Shown here piece by piece: positions 7,305-14,362 of a DNA stretch of 19,002 bases. Under the pieces are notes generated by a model that was not told where the DNA came from, did no database searches, and saw only the letters and a list, made by a program, of their open reading frames with translations. This DNA is from Candidatus Hydrogenedentota bacterium. GTDB lineage: Bacteria; Hydrogenedentota; Hydrogenedentia; Hydrogenedentales; CAITNO01. The stretch spans positions 1-19,002 of the forward strand of contig DSBB01000360.1 in NCBI GenBank assembly GCA_011046175.1, in the 5' to 3' direction. The translations under genes and the position numbers were made by a program. Position 1 is the stretch's first letter; every line of letters starts with the position of its first letter.

Positions 7305-8681
7305 AGGTGTTTTGCCCGCGGCGGCATTGTTCCTGTTGCTTTCGTGAAGCCCAAGGGTAATCCACAGTATGCGGCCCATGGTGCGCAAGGGCAGGGCGGG
7401 GTTGAGCATTTCCGTCCAGTTTTTCTCGAATACGACGCGTTCATGCACGAAAACCATGCTGAGCGCGGCGCCGCCGAGGGTGGTGAAAATGGAGAACAGA
7501 AAACACGCCCGAAATCCCCACATCCCCCAATACTCGATGATGAAACCGGCCACGAGGGGGGTGGCGCCCAGCGTCAGCGCCGTGCACACCGTCCACACCG
7601 CCGTGTAACCGACCCGATCATGATCGGGCACATGGTTCAGCATGGCGCGGTTTACGGCCACATGAAAGGCCGCATTGAACACGCATGCTATCACCACGGC
7701 CAACAAGGGCAGCGCGGTCGTATTTGCGTAACCCGCGCCCGCCAGGAGAAAAAGCAGCGGCGCCAGCGCATGGGCGGTCAAGGTTTTCGCCATGGACAAA
7801 CCGCTGCCGTTCTGTTCCGTAAATCGCGCCCATGAACCCACGGTGAGCAAGATGCCCAGTCCGCCCATGGCCGAAAGGCTCATGTTCAGACTGTCGCGCG
7901 CGCCCAGCGCATCGCGCAGATACATCACATAAGCCGCGCCAAACCATGAGAGCCCGGTCATGCCGAAAATACTCACCAGCATAAACACAAGGAAACTCCG
8001 GTCTGATACGGCGCGTTTCAGCGCGTTCAAGCCGCTGACGGCGTCCACCTGCGGCGCGCCTTCACCCCCCGGAATACGACGCATCCAGAGCAGACTTATG
8101 AAGCCCATGACAATGCCCAGTCCGAAAATTAACAGGAAGCGGTTGACGCCGGGTTCCGAAACGGCCAGCAGGCGCGCCTGCGTGAAGAGTACGGCCACAT
8201 TAATCAGTTGTGTGATGGCGGCCTCCGTGCTGAAATAGACGGAACGTTTTTTTACCGGCACAATCTCATGAAGCCAGGGCAGCCACCCGCCCGCGCCGAA
8301 CGCCCGCATCACGCAGAATCCGAAAACGGCCGCCAGCAGCACGCCCCAGGCCAGTCGCTTGCTGCCGGTCGCCAACGCCAGAGGCATCAGGAATACGAGA
8401 CATGTGATAATGTTGCGCATCAACCAGGCCGTCATCATCACGCGTTTCGGGCCAAGGCGTATTATTAACGGCACGGTAAACAACAACAACAGCGTCGAGA
8501 ACGGCATAAACGACAACATGGCGCCCACCAGCGATTCGGGCATGTCTATTTTCCGCGCGAACAGAATGGTGGCCGGCCCCACAATGTTTTGCCAGGACAC
8601 CACGTTGATTGCCACATACATCAGAAAGCGGCGGGGCGGCGGATCAAGTTCAAGGTATCCGGATATCAGAGGCAATCGCAT
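7299..8681 (-). CDS. MFS-type transporter of unknown substrate
   Basis: This 460-residue integral membrane protein has about twelve hydrophobic segments in two groups of six, the usual architecture and length of a major facilitator superfamily carrier. The loop after helix 2 reads RLGPKRVMMTAW, a degenerate form of the MFS loop motif with conserved Gly, Lys and Arg. A longer polar loop (about residues 210-230, around IPGGEGAPQVDA) separates the halves. No substrate-specific motif is recognised. The nearby fucosidase and sialate esterase make a sugar plausible, but this is context only. GGAA lies about nine bases before the ATG, just beyond a strong hairpin. Its stop converges on that of the coiled-coil gene with a 20-base gap. 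Confidence 0.85.
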   Translation of the reverse strand: MRLPLISGYLELDPPPRRFLMYVAINVVSWQNIVGPATILFARKIDMPESLVGAMLSFMPFSTLLLLFTVPLIIRLGPKRVMMTAWLMRNIITCLVFLMPLALATGSKRLAWGVLLAAVFGFCVMRAFGAGGWLPWLHEIVPVKKRSVYFSTEAAITQLINVAVLFTQARLLAVSEPGVNRFLLIFGLGIVMGFISLLWMRRIPGGEGAPQVDAVSGLNALKRAVSDRSFLVFMLVSIFGMTGLSWFGAAYVMYLRDALGARDSLNMSLSAMGGLGILLTVGSWARFTEQNGSGLSMAKTLTAHALAPLLFLLAGAGYANTTALPLLAVVIACVFNAAFHVAVNRAMLNHVPDHDRVGYTAVWTVCTALTLGATPLVAGFIIEYWGMWGFRACFLFSIFTTLGGAALSMVFVHERVVFEKNWTEMLNPALPLRTMGRILWITLGLHESNRNNAAAGKTPE

Positions 8682-8952
8682 GGTCTAATTCCAATGCGGG
8701 CGCTGCCCGCAACCCGTCGTTTTGCGGGATAAACGGAACAAGCGGGACGGAAACGCCCTACGCAATGATTGTCTTGCGCGTCCTGCTTGTCCTATCGAAA
8801 AGAGTTCACAGAACATGTCTTTTTTATAATTGCGATTTCGAGGCGATATACGCGCCCCCGACCTTGTCGGTGTTTTCCGGCGCCGTCTGTCCGCAATCGA
8901 GCCTTCAGGCAGTCGGGTGATTTTGCGCCGCCATGCCGCTCCGCCCGGGCCG
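8682..8952. other. Intergenic region between threonine aldolase and the transporter
   Basis: This is 271 bases with both flanking genes leftward. It holds the hairpin at 8695-8711, a GTTC-ACA-GAAC palindrome (8804-8814) and a perfect TATAAT on the plus strand at 8825-8830 that lacks a -35 and points into the aldolase 3' end. No good leftward promoter for the transporter was found. Open frames here do not look coding. Confidence 0.45.
8695..8711 (-). promoter_or_regulatory. Strong hairpin just upstream of the transporter start
   Basis: TGCGGGC and GCCCGCA form seven perfect, mostly G-C pairs around a three-base loop, ending about 13 bases before the ATG and beside the weak Shine-Dalgarno. It could limit translation initiation. 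No regulator or ligand is evident. Confidence 0.4.
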
Positions 8953-9978
8953 TCACGTCCGGGGGACGGCGCGCAGTATCTTTTTGCATATCTCCATCGC
9001 CTGTTCCGCAGCGGCGTCGTCTATATCGCGATGGAAAACGACCCGTATGCGGTCGCTGCCGTGAGGCAAAACCAACACCCCCTTTTGCGCCAAGGTATTG
9101 GAGGTTTGCACGGGGTCGCGCGTCTCAATATACAGCATATTTGTGGGAGAAGGCAGGGGAAACCGAACGCCTTCCTCCTCGAGCGCGTGACGAAAAGTGC
9201 GGGCGCGCCGATGGTCTTCGGCCAAATCATCCAGGTGGTTCTCCAGCGCGTACAACCCGGCGGCGGCGAGCACGCCCGCCTGGCGCATGCCGCCGCCCAG
9301 CATTTTCCGGAAATTTAACGCCCTCCGGACGGTCGCCTTATCGCCCGCGAGCAAAGAGCCTGCGGGCGCGCCAAGTCCTTTGGACAGGCAAACCGAAATC
9401 GTGTCGCAGTATTGGGCGTAATATCGCGCCTCGACATTGGTGGCGGCGCAACAATTGAAAATGCGCGCCCCGTCGCAATGCAGCCGCATCCCGTTCGCGC
9501 GGCATAGCTGCGCGACGGCCTCGACCTCGTGGTATTCCCAGCACGCGCCGCCGCCCCGGTTGGTGGTGTTCTCGATAGACACCAGCGTTGTCCGTGACAG
9601 ATGCGGGTCGTCCGTGCGCACCATACGGGCGGCCACCTGTTCCGGCGTAAATTTGCCCAGCGTGTCGGGAACGGTGGCGGTCATCAAACCGCCCACTACG
9701 GCGAGATTGGCGCGTTCGTAGTGAAAAGGATGCGCCTCTTCGCTCATTATGATCGTCTCGCCGGGGTGGGTCTGGGCGAGAAAGGCGACGAGATTGGCCA
9801 TGGTGCCCGTGGGCAGGAACAACGCGCTTTCTTTGCCCAGCAACGCCGCCGCATACTCCTGAAGACGGTTCACCGTTGGGTCTTCGCCATACACGTCATC
9901 GCCCACCTCGGCTTCCGCCATGGCGCGGCGCATGCCCGTCGAAGGGCGCGTAACGGTATCGCTGCGAAGATCAATCAT
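8953..9978 (-). CDS. ltaE: Low-specificity L-threonine aldolase
   Basis: This 341-residue PLP enzyme should cleave L-threonine or L-allo-threonine to glycine and acetaldehyde in the cytoplasm. It opens with the family signature MIDLRSDTVTRP. It carries FLPTGTMANL (phosphate-binding region), EEAHPFHYE with the cofactor-stacking His, LHCDGARIFN with the Asp that contacts the PLP ring nitrogen, and CLSKGLGAPAGS with the Schiff-base Lys at residue 200. An in-frame TTG at 9999 would add seven residues, but the ATG at 9978 matches the family N-terminus. The Shine-Dalgarno is weak (GGA about ten bases upstream). It follows the lipoprotein gene by 36 bases on the same strand, so it may be the last gene of the cyclase transcript. 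A related PLP activity, such as phenylserine aldolase, cannot be excluded. Confidence 0.92.
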   Translation of the reverse strand: MIDLRSDTVTRPSTGMRRAMAEAEVGDDVYGEDPTVNRLQEYAAALLGKESALFLPTGTMANLVAFLAQTHPGETIIMSEEAHPFHYERANLAVVGGLMTATVPDTLGKFTPEQVAARMVRTDDPHLSRTTLVSIENTTNRGGGACWEYHEVEAVAQLCRANGMRLHCDGARIFNCCAATNVEARYYAQYCDTISVCLSKGLGAPAGSLLAGDKATVRRALNFRKMLGGGMRQAGVLAAAGLYALENHLDDLAEDHRRARTFRHALEEEGVRFPLPSPTNMLYIETRDPVQTSNTLAQKGVLVLPHGSDRIRVVFHRDIDDAAAEQAMEICKKILRAVPRT

Positions 9979-10014
9979 ACGCTGTTGTCCAACTGTCAAA
10001 ATGCCCGAATTCGT

Positions 10015-10569
10015 TTACCTGCTTGTAATGTTCCCCTGCGCGTCTTCATATTTCTGGCCGCCCGGCATGAGCGCCACACGCGCCTCGAAGAAGCTGTGCT
10101 GCACTGCTCCCAGCGCGCCGGGAGGCCATTGCGACGCCTTGAGAATGCCTTCGTACAGCGTCCAGCGGCTTTGATTTTCGCTCATCACCAGCAACGCATT
10201 CTGATCGCGTTGACGTGAAGTGGTGCTGCGTTTGTAGTCCCTCGAGTTGAGGATTTTTATGGTGCCGCCCCGTTGTTCAAAGGCATGGCCGCTGTTGAGC
10301 AAATCGTTAATCAGCGCCACGCGCGCGGCCCGGGTGTGTATGGCCTGCCGTATTTCAGGGGTGTCCAGCGCCACGCCCGGGAAAACATCCAGCGCGGGTT
10401 CTCGCTCGCCCTGTTGTACTGCTTTTTCAATGGCGTTTGCGGCGGCCCGCAATTCGGCCTCCGGCACTTTGGAATAGTCCGGCCGGAGCTTGATGAAAGA
10501 GCCGCCGACGCCGGCGCATCCCGCCGCCAACAGCAGCGCGCATATTGAAAAGACGCATCTAGTGCTCAT
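10015..10569 (-). CDS. Lipoprotein of unknown function
   Basis: This is a 184-residue protein. Residues 1-17 form a lipoprotein signal peptide (MSTRCVFSICALLLAAG) followed by the lipid-acceptor Cys18. The next residue is Ala, not Asp, which by the E. coli rule favours the outer membrane. The mature part has a helical region near residues 32-50 and a polar stretch (RDYKRSTTSRQRDQN). It then contains NQSRWTLYEGILKAS, which I do not assign to a named family. The ATG at 10569 is chosen because AAGGA lies eight bases upstream and the signal peptide begins there; the longer frame extends into the cyclase gene. The start overlaps the end of the cyclase gene by 11 bases, so the two are probably translationally coupled. 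Confidence 0.85.
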   Translation of the reverse strand: MSTRCVFSICALLLAAGCAGVGGSFIKLRPDYSKVPEAELRAAANAIEKAVQQGEREPALDVFPGVALDTPEIRQAIHTRAARVALINDLLNSGHAFEQRGGTIKILNSRDYKRSTTSRQRDQNALLVMSENQSRWTLYEGILKASQWPPGALGAVQHSFFEARVALMPGGQKYEDAQGNITSR

Positions 10570-12232
10570 TTTGTTTTTCCTTGTTGGGTTCCCGGTATAC
10601 AACGACGCAGTTTTTCCCGCGTTTTTTCGCCTCATACAGCGCCACATCAGCGGCGCGCAGCAAATTGTCACTTTCTTTCATTGTGTCCAAATCAATGCAG
10701 GCCACGCCCACGCTGATGGTTATCCGCTGGTCATCGGCGATTTGCGAAAAGGAAAAGTTTTCCACAACGGAACGCATTCTCTCCGCTTCAATGGCAGCAC
10801 CCTGCCGGTCGGTCTGCGGCAAAAGAATCACAAACTCCTCGCCGCCGTATCGCGCCAGAATGTCCACGCGGCGCGTGCAGGCGACCATGCGCTCTGCAAT
10901 TTCCTTCAACACCACGTCGCCCACCAGATGCCCGTAGGTATCGTTGATCCATTTGAAGTCGTCAATGTCGAAAAGGACGCAGGAAAATGGAAGTTTGTAC
11001 CGCGTCGCCCGCTCGAATTCATGCTCAAAACGTTCATGAAAATACCGGCGGTTGTATATCCCCGTGAGGCCGTCCGTTATCGCCAGCTGCTCGAGCCTTT
11101 CATTGGCCAGCTGAATGCTTTCAAACAAATGAGCGCGTTCCAACGCATTCGCCGCCGCTTCCGAAACAATCTGAAAGAAGCTGGCTTCACGCACCGTGAA
11201 CTGTCCCTGACGCCGCGCCGCGCGAAGTATCAAGGTGCCCACATGCTTGTCCTTCTTGACAATGGGCAACACCATCAGCGCGTTAATGCCGGCCTTTTGT
11301 AGGGCGTCGCTCACTTCCGCAGTAAGCGGATGCGAGCTGATGTCGTTAATGAGTACCGTCTTTCCCGTGTTGATCACCTCGACGAGTTCCGGATATTTGT
11401 CAAGCGTGATTACGCAGTCGCGAAGGTTTTCGTTTTCGTGGGAAACAAGCACATGCCCCTTGCTGTCGTTTTCCTCCCAGACGCGCACAATCGAGCAGCG
11501 ATCAGTGGGAATGATGCGCGCTATTTGTTCTACAAAAGCGTACAGGATGTCGTGGGCGTGGCGTTTAGTCGAAATGGCCTTGAGTATTTCGAGTATAGAG
11601 AGCAGGTCGTTCTTTTCCACCGCGGCATTCTGCTCGCGGGACTCGAGCGCCCCGGCATGCAACGAGGTCAGTCGCATCATGGCCGAGGAAATACGGTCCT
11701 CAATATCCGCGTTTGGCGGCGGGGCGGGCAGCAGCAACTCTTTTTCGACGTCGAGGAGCGCCTTGGCCAGCAGCGTCACCGTGGAACGGCGCACAGTCCA
11801 GCCGCCGTGAAAATCCTCCCGCGTTTCGGGCCCTGTGTGATGCGCGCGCTGGCGAAACAACACCAGGCTGATGGTCTTGGACAACAGCAGCAATATGCGG
11901 TCGTTTCGGTGAAGCGGGGGGGCGCAGGAATGCTTGACAAGGTTGGCCGCGGGTTCCCAGGGAAGAGGCTTGCCATTGTCAAGCAACACGATGGCACGCG
12001 CCTTTTTCGCCATCTCTTCCCCGTTTTTCAATTCGCAGGCGGTTGCGCCGTCCATCATCACCAGCAAATCGGCGTCTTCATGTTGAGTTGCAACGTGCTC
12101 CGTTTCCTGCAGCAAAATCGAGAACAAGGCGTCGTCGCGCACGGGAACATACAACTCTTCTTTGCCGATAACCGTCTTGAAAAGATGTTCCACCCGCTGC
12201 AACAGCGTTAAAGTCGTTTTTTGTTTGACCAC
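10559..12232 (-). CDS. GAF-GGDEF diguanylate cyclase
   Basis: This 557-residue cytoplasmic protein should make c-di-GMP from two GTP. The GGDEF domain spans about residues 380-548, with an intact GGEEF active site at 463-467. A product-inhibition I-site (RRVD, 454-457) lies five residues before it. FDIDDFKWIND holds the metal- and substrate-binding residues. A GAF sensor domain covers about residues 215-365. The N-terminal 140 or so residues form a domain I cannot name; its VMMDGATACELKNGE and AIVLLDNGK segments look alpha/beta. There are no membrane segments. The start is GTG: the nearest upstream in-frame ATG is cut off by a TGA, and the Shine-Dalgarno is weak. Transcription probably starts about 136 bases upstream at a promoter overlapped by an inverted repeat. 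A lipoprotein gene overlaps its 3' end. Confidence 0.9.
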   Translation of the reverse strand: MVKQKTTLTLLQRVEHLFKTVIGKEELYVPVRDDALFSILLQETEHVATQHEDADLLVMMDGATACELKNGEEMAKKARAIVLLDNGKPLPWEPAANLVKHSCAPPLHRNDRILLLLSKTISLVLFRQRAHHTGPETREDFHGGWTVRRSTVTLLAKALLDVEKELLLPAPPPNADIEDRISSAMMRLTSLHAGALESREQNAAVEKNDLLSILEILKAISTKRHAHDILYAFVEQIARIIPTDRCSIVRVWEENDSKGHVLVSHENENLRDCVITLDKYPELVEVINTGKTVLINDISSHPLTAEVSDALQKAGINALMVLPIVKKDKHVGTLILRAARRQGQFTVREASFFQIVSEAAANALERAHLFESIQLANERLEQLAITDGLTGIYNRRYFHERFEHEFERATRYKLPFSCVLFDIDDFKWINDTYGHLVGDVVLKEIAERMVACTRRVDILARYGGEEFVILLPQTDRQGAAIEAERMRSVVENFSFSQIADDQRITISVGVACIDLDTMKESDNLLRAADVALYEAKKRGKNCVVVYREPNKEKQNEH

Positions 12233-12254
12233 GTATCAACGTTCCATAGTTGGT

Positions 12255-12270
12255 AAAAAAAAAATAAAAA
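12255..12270. repeat. Homopolymer-like A tract (A10-T-A5)
   Basis: Fifteen of 16 plus-strand bases are A. On the minus strand it is a T tract beginning 22 bases before the cyclase GTG, with no GC-rich hairpin in front. It is therefore unlikely to be a terminator. Such tracts tend to vary in length. Confidence 0.6.
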
Positions 12271-12361
12271 TGAGGACAAGCCGGACATGGTGTGTTTCGT
12301 TGGCGCCCGGTTTCTTGTTCTGCATGCTTTTTAACAAAACGGAGCGCCGTAAAGCATCTGC

Positions 12362-12381
12362 GGATAATGGTGAAATTATCC
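12362..12381. promoter_or_regulatory. Perfect inverted repeat over the cyclase -10 box, operator candidate
   Basis: GGATAAT (12362-12368) and ATTATCC (12375-12381) are exact reverse complements separated by six bases. The right arm contains the -10 hexamer of the leftward promoter, and the left arm covers the expected start site. A protein bound here would block transcription. No regulator gene is visible in the window. Confidence 0.5.
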
Positions 12382-12404
12382 CTGTTCACGGCATGTCATG
12401 TCAA
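12375..12404 (-). promoter_or_regulatory. Predicted promoter of the cyclase-lipoprotein-aldolase group
   Basis: On the minus strand a perfect TTGACA (12399-12404) is followed after 18 bases by GATAAT (12375-12380), five of six consensus bases. This is the best promoter match found in the window. The leader to the GTG at 12232 would be about 136 bases. Confidence 0.6.
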
Positions 12405-12533
12405 ATCACGAAAGCGCGCAATCTGTTTGGAAGCAGATAATGGAAATACAATAACAAAGAGAAACCACATAAACCCAATTTGTTGTATCTTGGCGCCGTA
12501 TATTTATCCTGTAAACCTGCATGGAAAAAAGAG

Positions 12534-12539
12534 TATACT
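12534..12539 (+). promoter_or_regulatory. Possible -10 box of the sialate esterase gene
   Basis: TATACT lies 113 bases before the ATG at 12653. The -35 region (TGTAAA or GTAAAC near 12510-12516) is weak, so activation by a regulator is possible. Confidence 0.3.
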
Positions 12540-12652
12540 GTCTATTGAAGTTTTTGAATGTCGTCATGGCGGTCATTGGGTTCCGCCGTTGGGGACCTTT
12601 AATATTATGGGCCGGCGCGATGCGTCCGGACCGGAAGGAGCATAAGCGAAAA

Positions 12653-14203
12653 ATGAAACGTTATCTGTCTGTTTGTTCCGTTCTTGCGGCAATCGTATTG
12701 TTTGTTTATGGCGCTTCGGCCACCGTCAGCGCGCCCAGCATCTTTGGCGATCACATGGTGCTGCAACAGGGAAAGTCTCTGCCGGTGTGGGGCAATGCCG
12801 ATCCGCAGGAAAAAGTAACGGTTACCCTCGGCAAAAAGACAAAGTCTGCTACCGCCAACGCGGAAGGGAAATGGAAGGTGGAAATGCCCAGGATGAAAGC
12901 GGGCGGCCCCTATGAACTCACGGTTCGGGGGACGGACAACACCCTGCTGTTCACCGACGTGCTGGTGGGCGAAGTTTGGCTTGGTTCAGGCCAGTCGAAT
13001 ATGCAGTGGAACGTGGCGAACTCCGCGAATGGGGACGCGGAAATTGCCGCCGCCGATTATCCCAATATCCGGCTGTTCAGTGTGACGCGCACCGTCGCCA
13101 CAAGCCCGCAGGACGACTGCGAGGGCGCATGGACGCTATGCGCGCCGGCGACAATACCTGAATTTTCCGCAGCGCTGTATTTCTTCGGCAGGGAACTGCA
13201 CCAACAGTTGGATGGTGTTCCCGTCGGGCTTGTCCATACCTCATGGGGCGGCACGCCCGCCGAGTCGTGGACCAGCCGCGCGACTTTGGAGAGCGACCCC
13301 GACCTGGCGGGCATGGTGCGGCAGTGGGACCAGGCGCTTGCCGATTACCCCGCAGCCATGGATGCCCATAACAAAGCAATGGAAGATTGGCGGAAGGCCG
13401 CGGAGGAAGCCCGGGCGGCGGGCGCGCCCGAACCCAGGAAACCGGACCCGCCGCGCGGCCCCGAGCATCCGTGGCTGGCGTCCGGATTGTACAACGCCAT
13501 GATCGCCCCGTTGGCGCCTTATGCCATTCAGGGGGCAATATGGTATCAGGGAGAATCGAATGCCAACCGCGCCTATCAATACCGGAAACTGTTCCCCGCC
13601 ATGATTAACGATTGGCGCAACACATGGAGACAGGGCCCGTTCTCCTTTTATTTTGTGCAGCTGGCCAATTTCAGGGAACCGTTGCCTGAACCGGCGGACT
13701 TGGACTGGGCGGAACTGCGCGAGGCCCAGACCATGACGTTGTCGTTGAAAAATACGGGCATGGCCACCATCATTGACATCGGAGAGGCCGACGACATTCA
13801 TCCCAAAAACAAACAGGATGTGGGCAAACGCCTTGCCCTCATCGCGCTCAAGAAGGATTACGGGAAGAAGGTGGTGTGGTCGGGTCCCATGTACAAGTCC
13901 ATGAAAGTGCGGGACGACAAGATTATCATCAGGTTCGATCATGCCGACGGCGGGCTCGCCACCAGCGACGGCGAAGCGGTGAAAGGTTTTGCCATCGCGG
14001 GAGAAGACAGGAAATTCGTCTGGGCGGATGCGGTTATCAAAGGAAAAACGGTGGTTGTTTCATCGCCGCAGGTGGCCAAACCCGCAGCCGTCCGCTATGC
14101 CTGGGCAATCAATCCGGTATGTAATCTCGTCAATGGCGCGGGGCTTCCCGCGTCCCCTTTCAGAACCGATGCATGGCCGGGAATCACCGAAAACAATAAA
14201 TAA
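12653..14203 (+). CDS. Sialate O-acetylesterase (SGNH-like, secreted)
   Basis: This 516-residue enzyme should remove O-acetyl groups from sialic acids or other acetylated sugars. Residues 1-23 are a Sec signal peptide (MKRYLSVCSVLAAIVLFVYG, cleavage near ASA). The family motifs are clear: FGDHMVLQQG near the mature N-terminus, EVWLGSGQSNMQW with the nucleophile Ser115, IWYQGESN at about 296-303, and DDIH with the catalytic Asp380 and His383. About 45 residues (232-275) rich in Ala, Glu and Pro form a linker-like insertion. The ATG at 12653 is chosen because the signal peptide starts there and AGGAG lies upstream, although its 12-base spacing is long. The frame is open further upstream to 12521. 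The Tat-type oxidoreductase gene follows 159 bases later, possibly in the same transcript. Confidence 0.9.
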   Translation: MKRYLSVCSVLAAIVLFVYGASATVSAPSIFGDHMVLQQGKSLPVWGNADPQEKVTVTLGKKTKSATANAEGKWKVEMPRMKAGGPYELTVRGTDNTLLFTDVLVGEVWLGSGQSNMQWNVANSANGDAEIAAADYPNIRLFSVTRTVATSPQDDCEGAWTLCAPATIPEFSAALYFFGRELHQQLDGVPVGLVHTSWGGTPAESWTSRATLESDPDLAGMVRQWDQALADYPAAMDAHNKAMEDWRKAAEEARAAGAPEPRKPDPPRGPEHPWLASGLYNAMIAPLAPYAIQGAIWYQGESNANRAYQYRKLFPAMINDWRNTWRQGPFSFYFVQLANFREPLPEPADLDWAELREAQTMTLSLKNTGMATIIDIGEADDIHPKNKQDVGKRLALIALKKDYGKKVVWSGPMYKSMKVRDDKIIIRFDHADGGLATSDGEAVKGFAIAGEDRKFVWADAVIKGKTVVVSSPQVAKPAAVRYAWAINPVCNLVNGAGLPASPFRTDAWPGITENNK

Positions 14204-14257
14204 TGCGCATTTTGTTTGTCTTGAATCGGCCAATCCGGGATTTTACCCGCACCCTTG

Positions 14258-14281
14258 GCGCTTTGTTCCTTGAGCGCTTTT
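14258..14281 (+). terminator. Weak terminator-like hairpin after the sialate esterase
   Basis: GCGCT (14258-14262) pairs with AGCGC (14273-14277) around a 10-base loop, followed by TTTT. The stem is only five pairs and the T-run is short, so termination would be partial at best. Confidence 0.22.
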
Positions 14282-14362
14282 CAACATGCGCCGTGGACAA
14301 GTCGCACGGTTGTCCTGTTTGCGGCGTATGCGCGTACGCGTCTGCTGATGGGAGATGATTTG

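Larger units (their letters stand above)
12233..12652. other. Divergent regulatory region of about 420 bases
   Basis: This AT-richer region separates the leftward cyclase operon from the rightward sialate esterase. It holds an A10-T-A5 tract (12255-12270), a perfect inverted repeat (12362-12381) over a leftward promoter (12375-12404), and a TATACT box (12534-12539) for rightward transcription. Open frames crossing it have no Shine-Dalgarno and look non-coding. Confidence 0.55.

Noticed and set aside
8825..8830. Perfect TATAAT on the plus strand as a promoter for an antisense RNA
   Set aside because: No usable -35 or extended -10 accompanies it, and no plus-strand gene or terminator follows. 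A single hexamer in an AT-rich patch is weak evidence.
9974..9999. TTGACA followed by TATGAT at the threonine aldolase start on the minus strand
   Set aside because: The spacer is only 14 bases and the -10 would overlap the start codon, leaving no room for the ribosome site. Transcription from upstream genes explains expression better.
12255..12270. T tract on the minus strand as an intrinsic terminator
   Set aside because: No GC-rich hairpin precedes it, and it lies within the leader of the cyclase gene just before its start codon.
12162..12440. A plus-strand frame of about 92 codons crossing the divergent region
   Set aside because: It has no Shine-Dalgarno, overlaps the cyclase 5' end and the promoter, and its product resembles no family.
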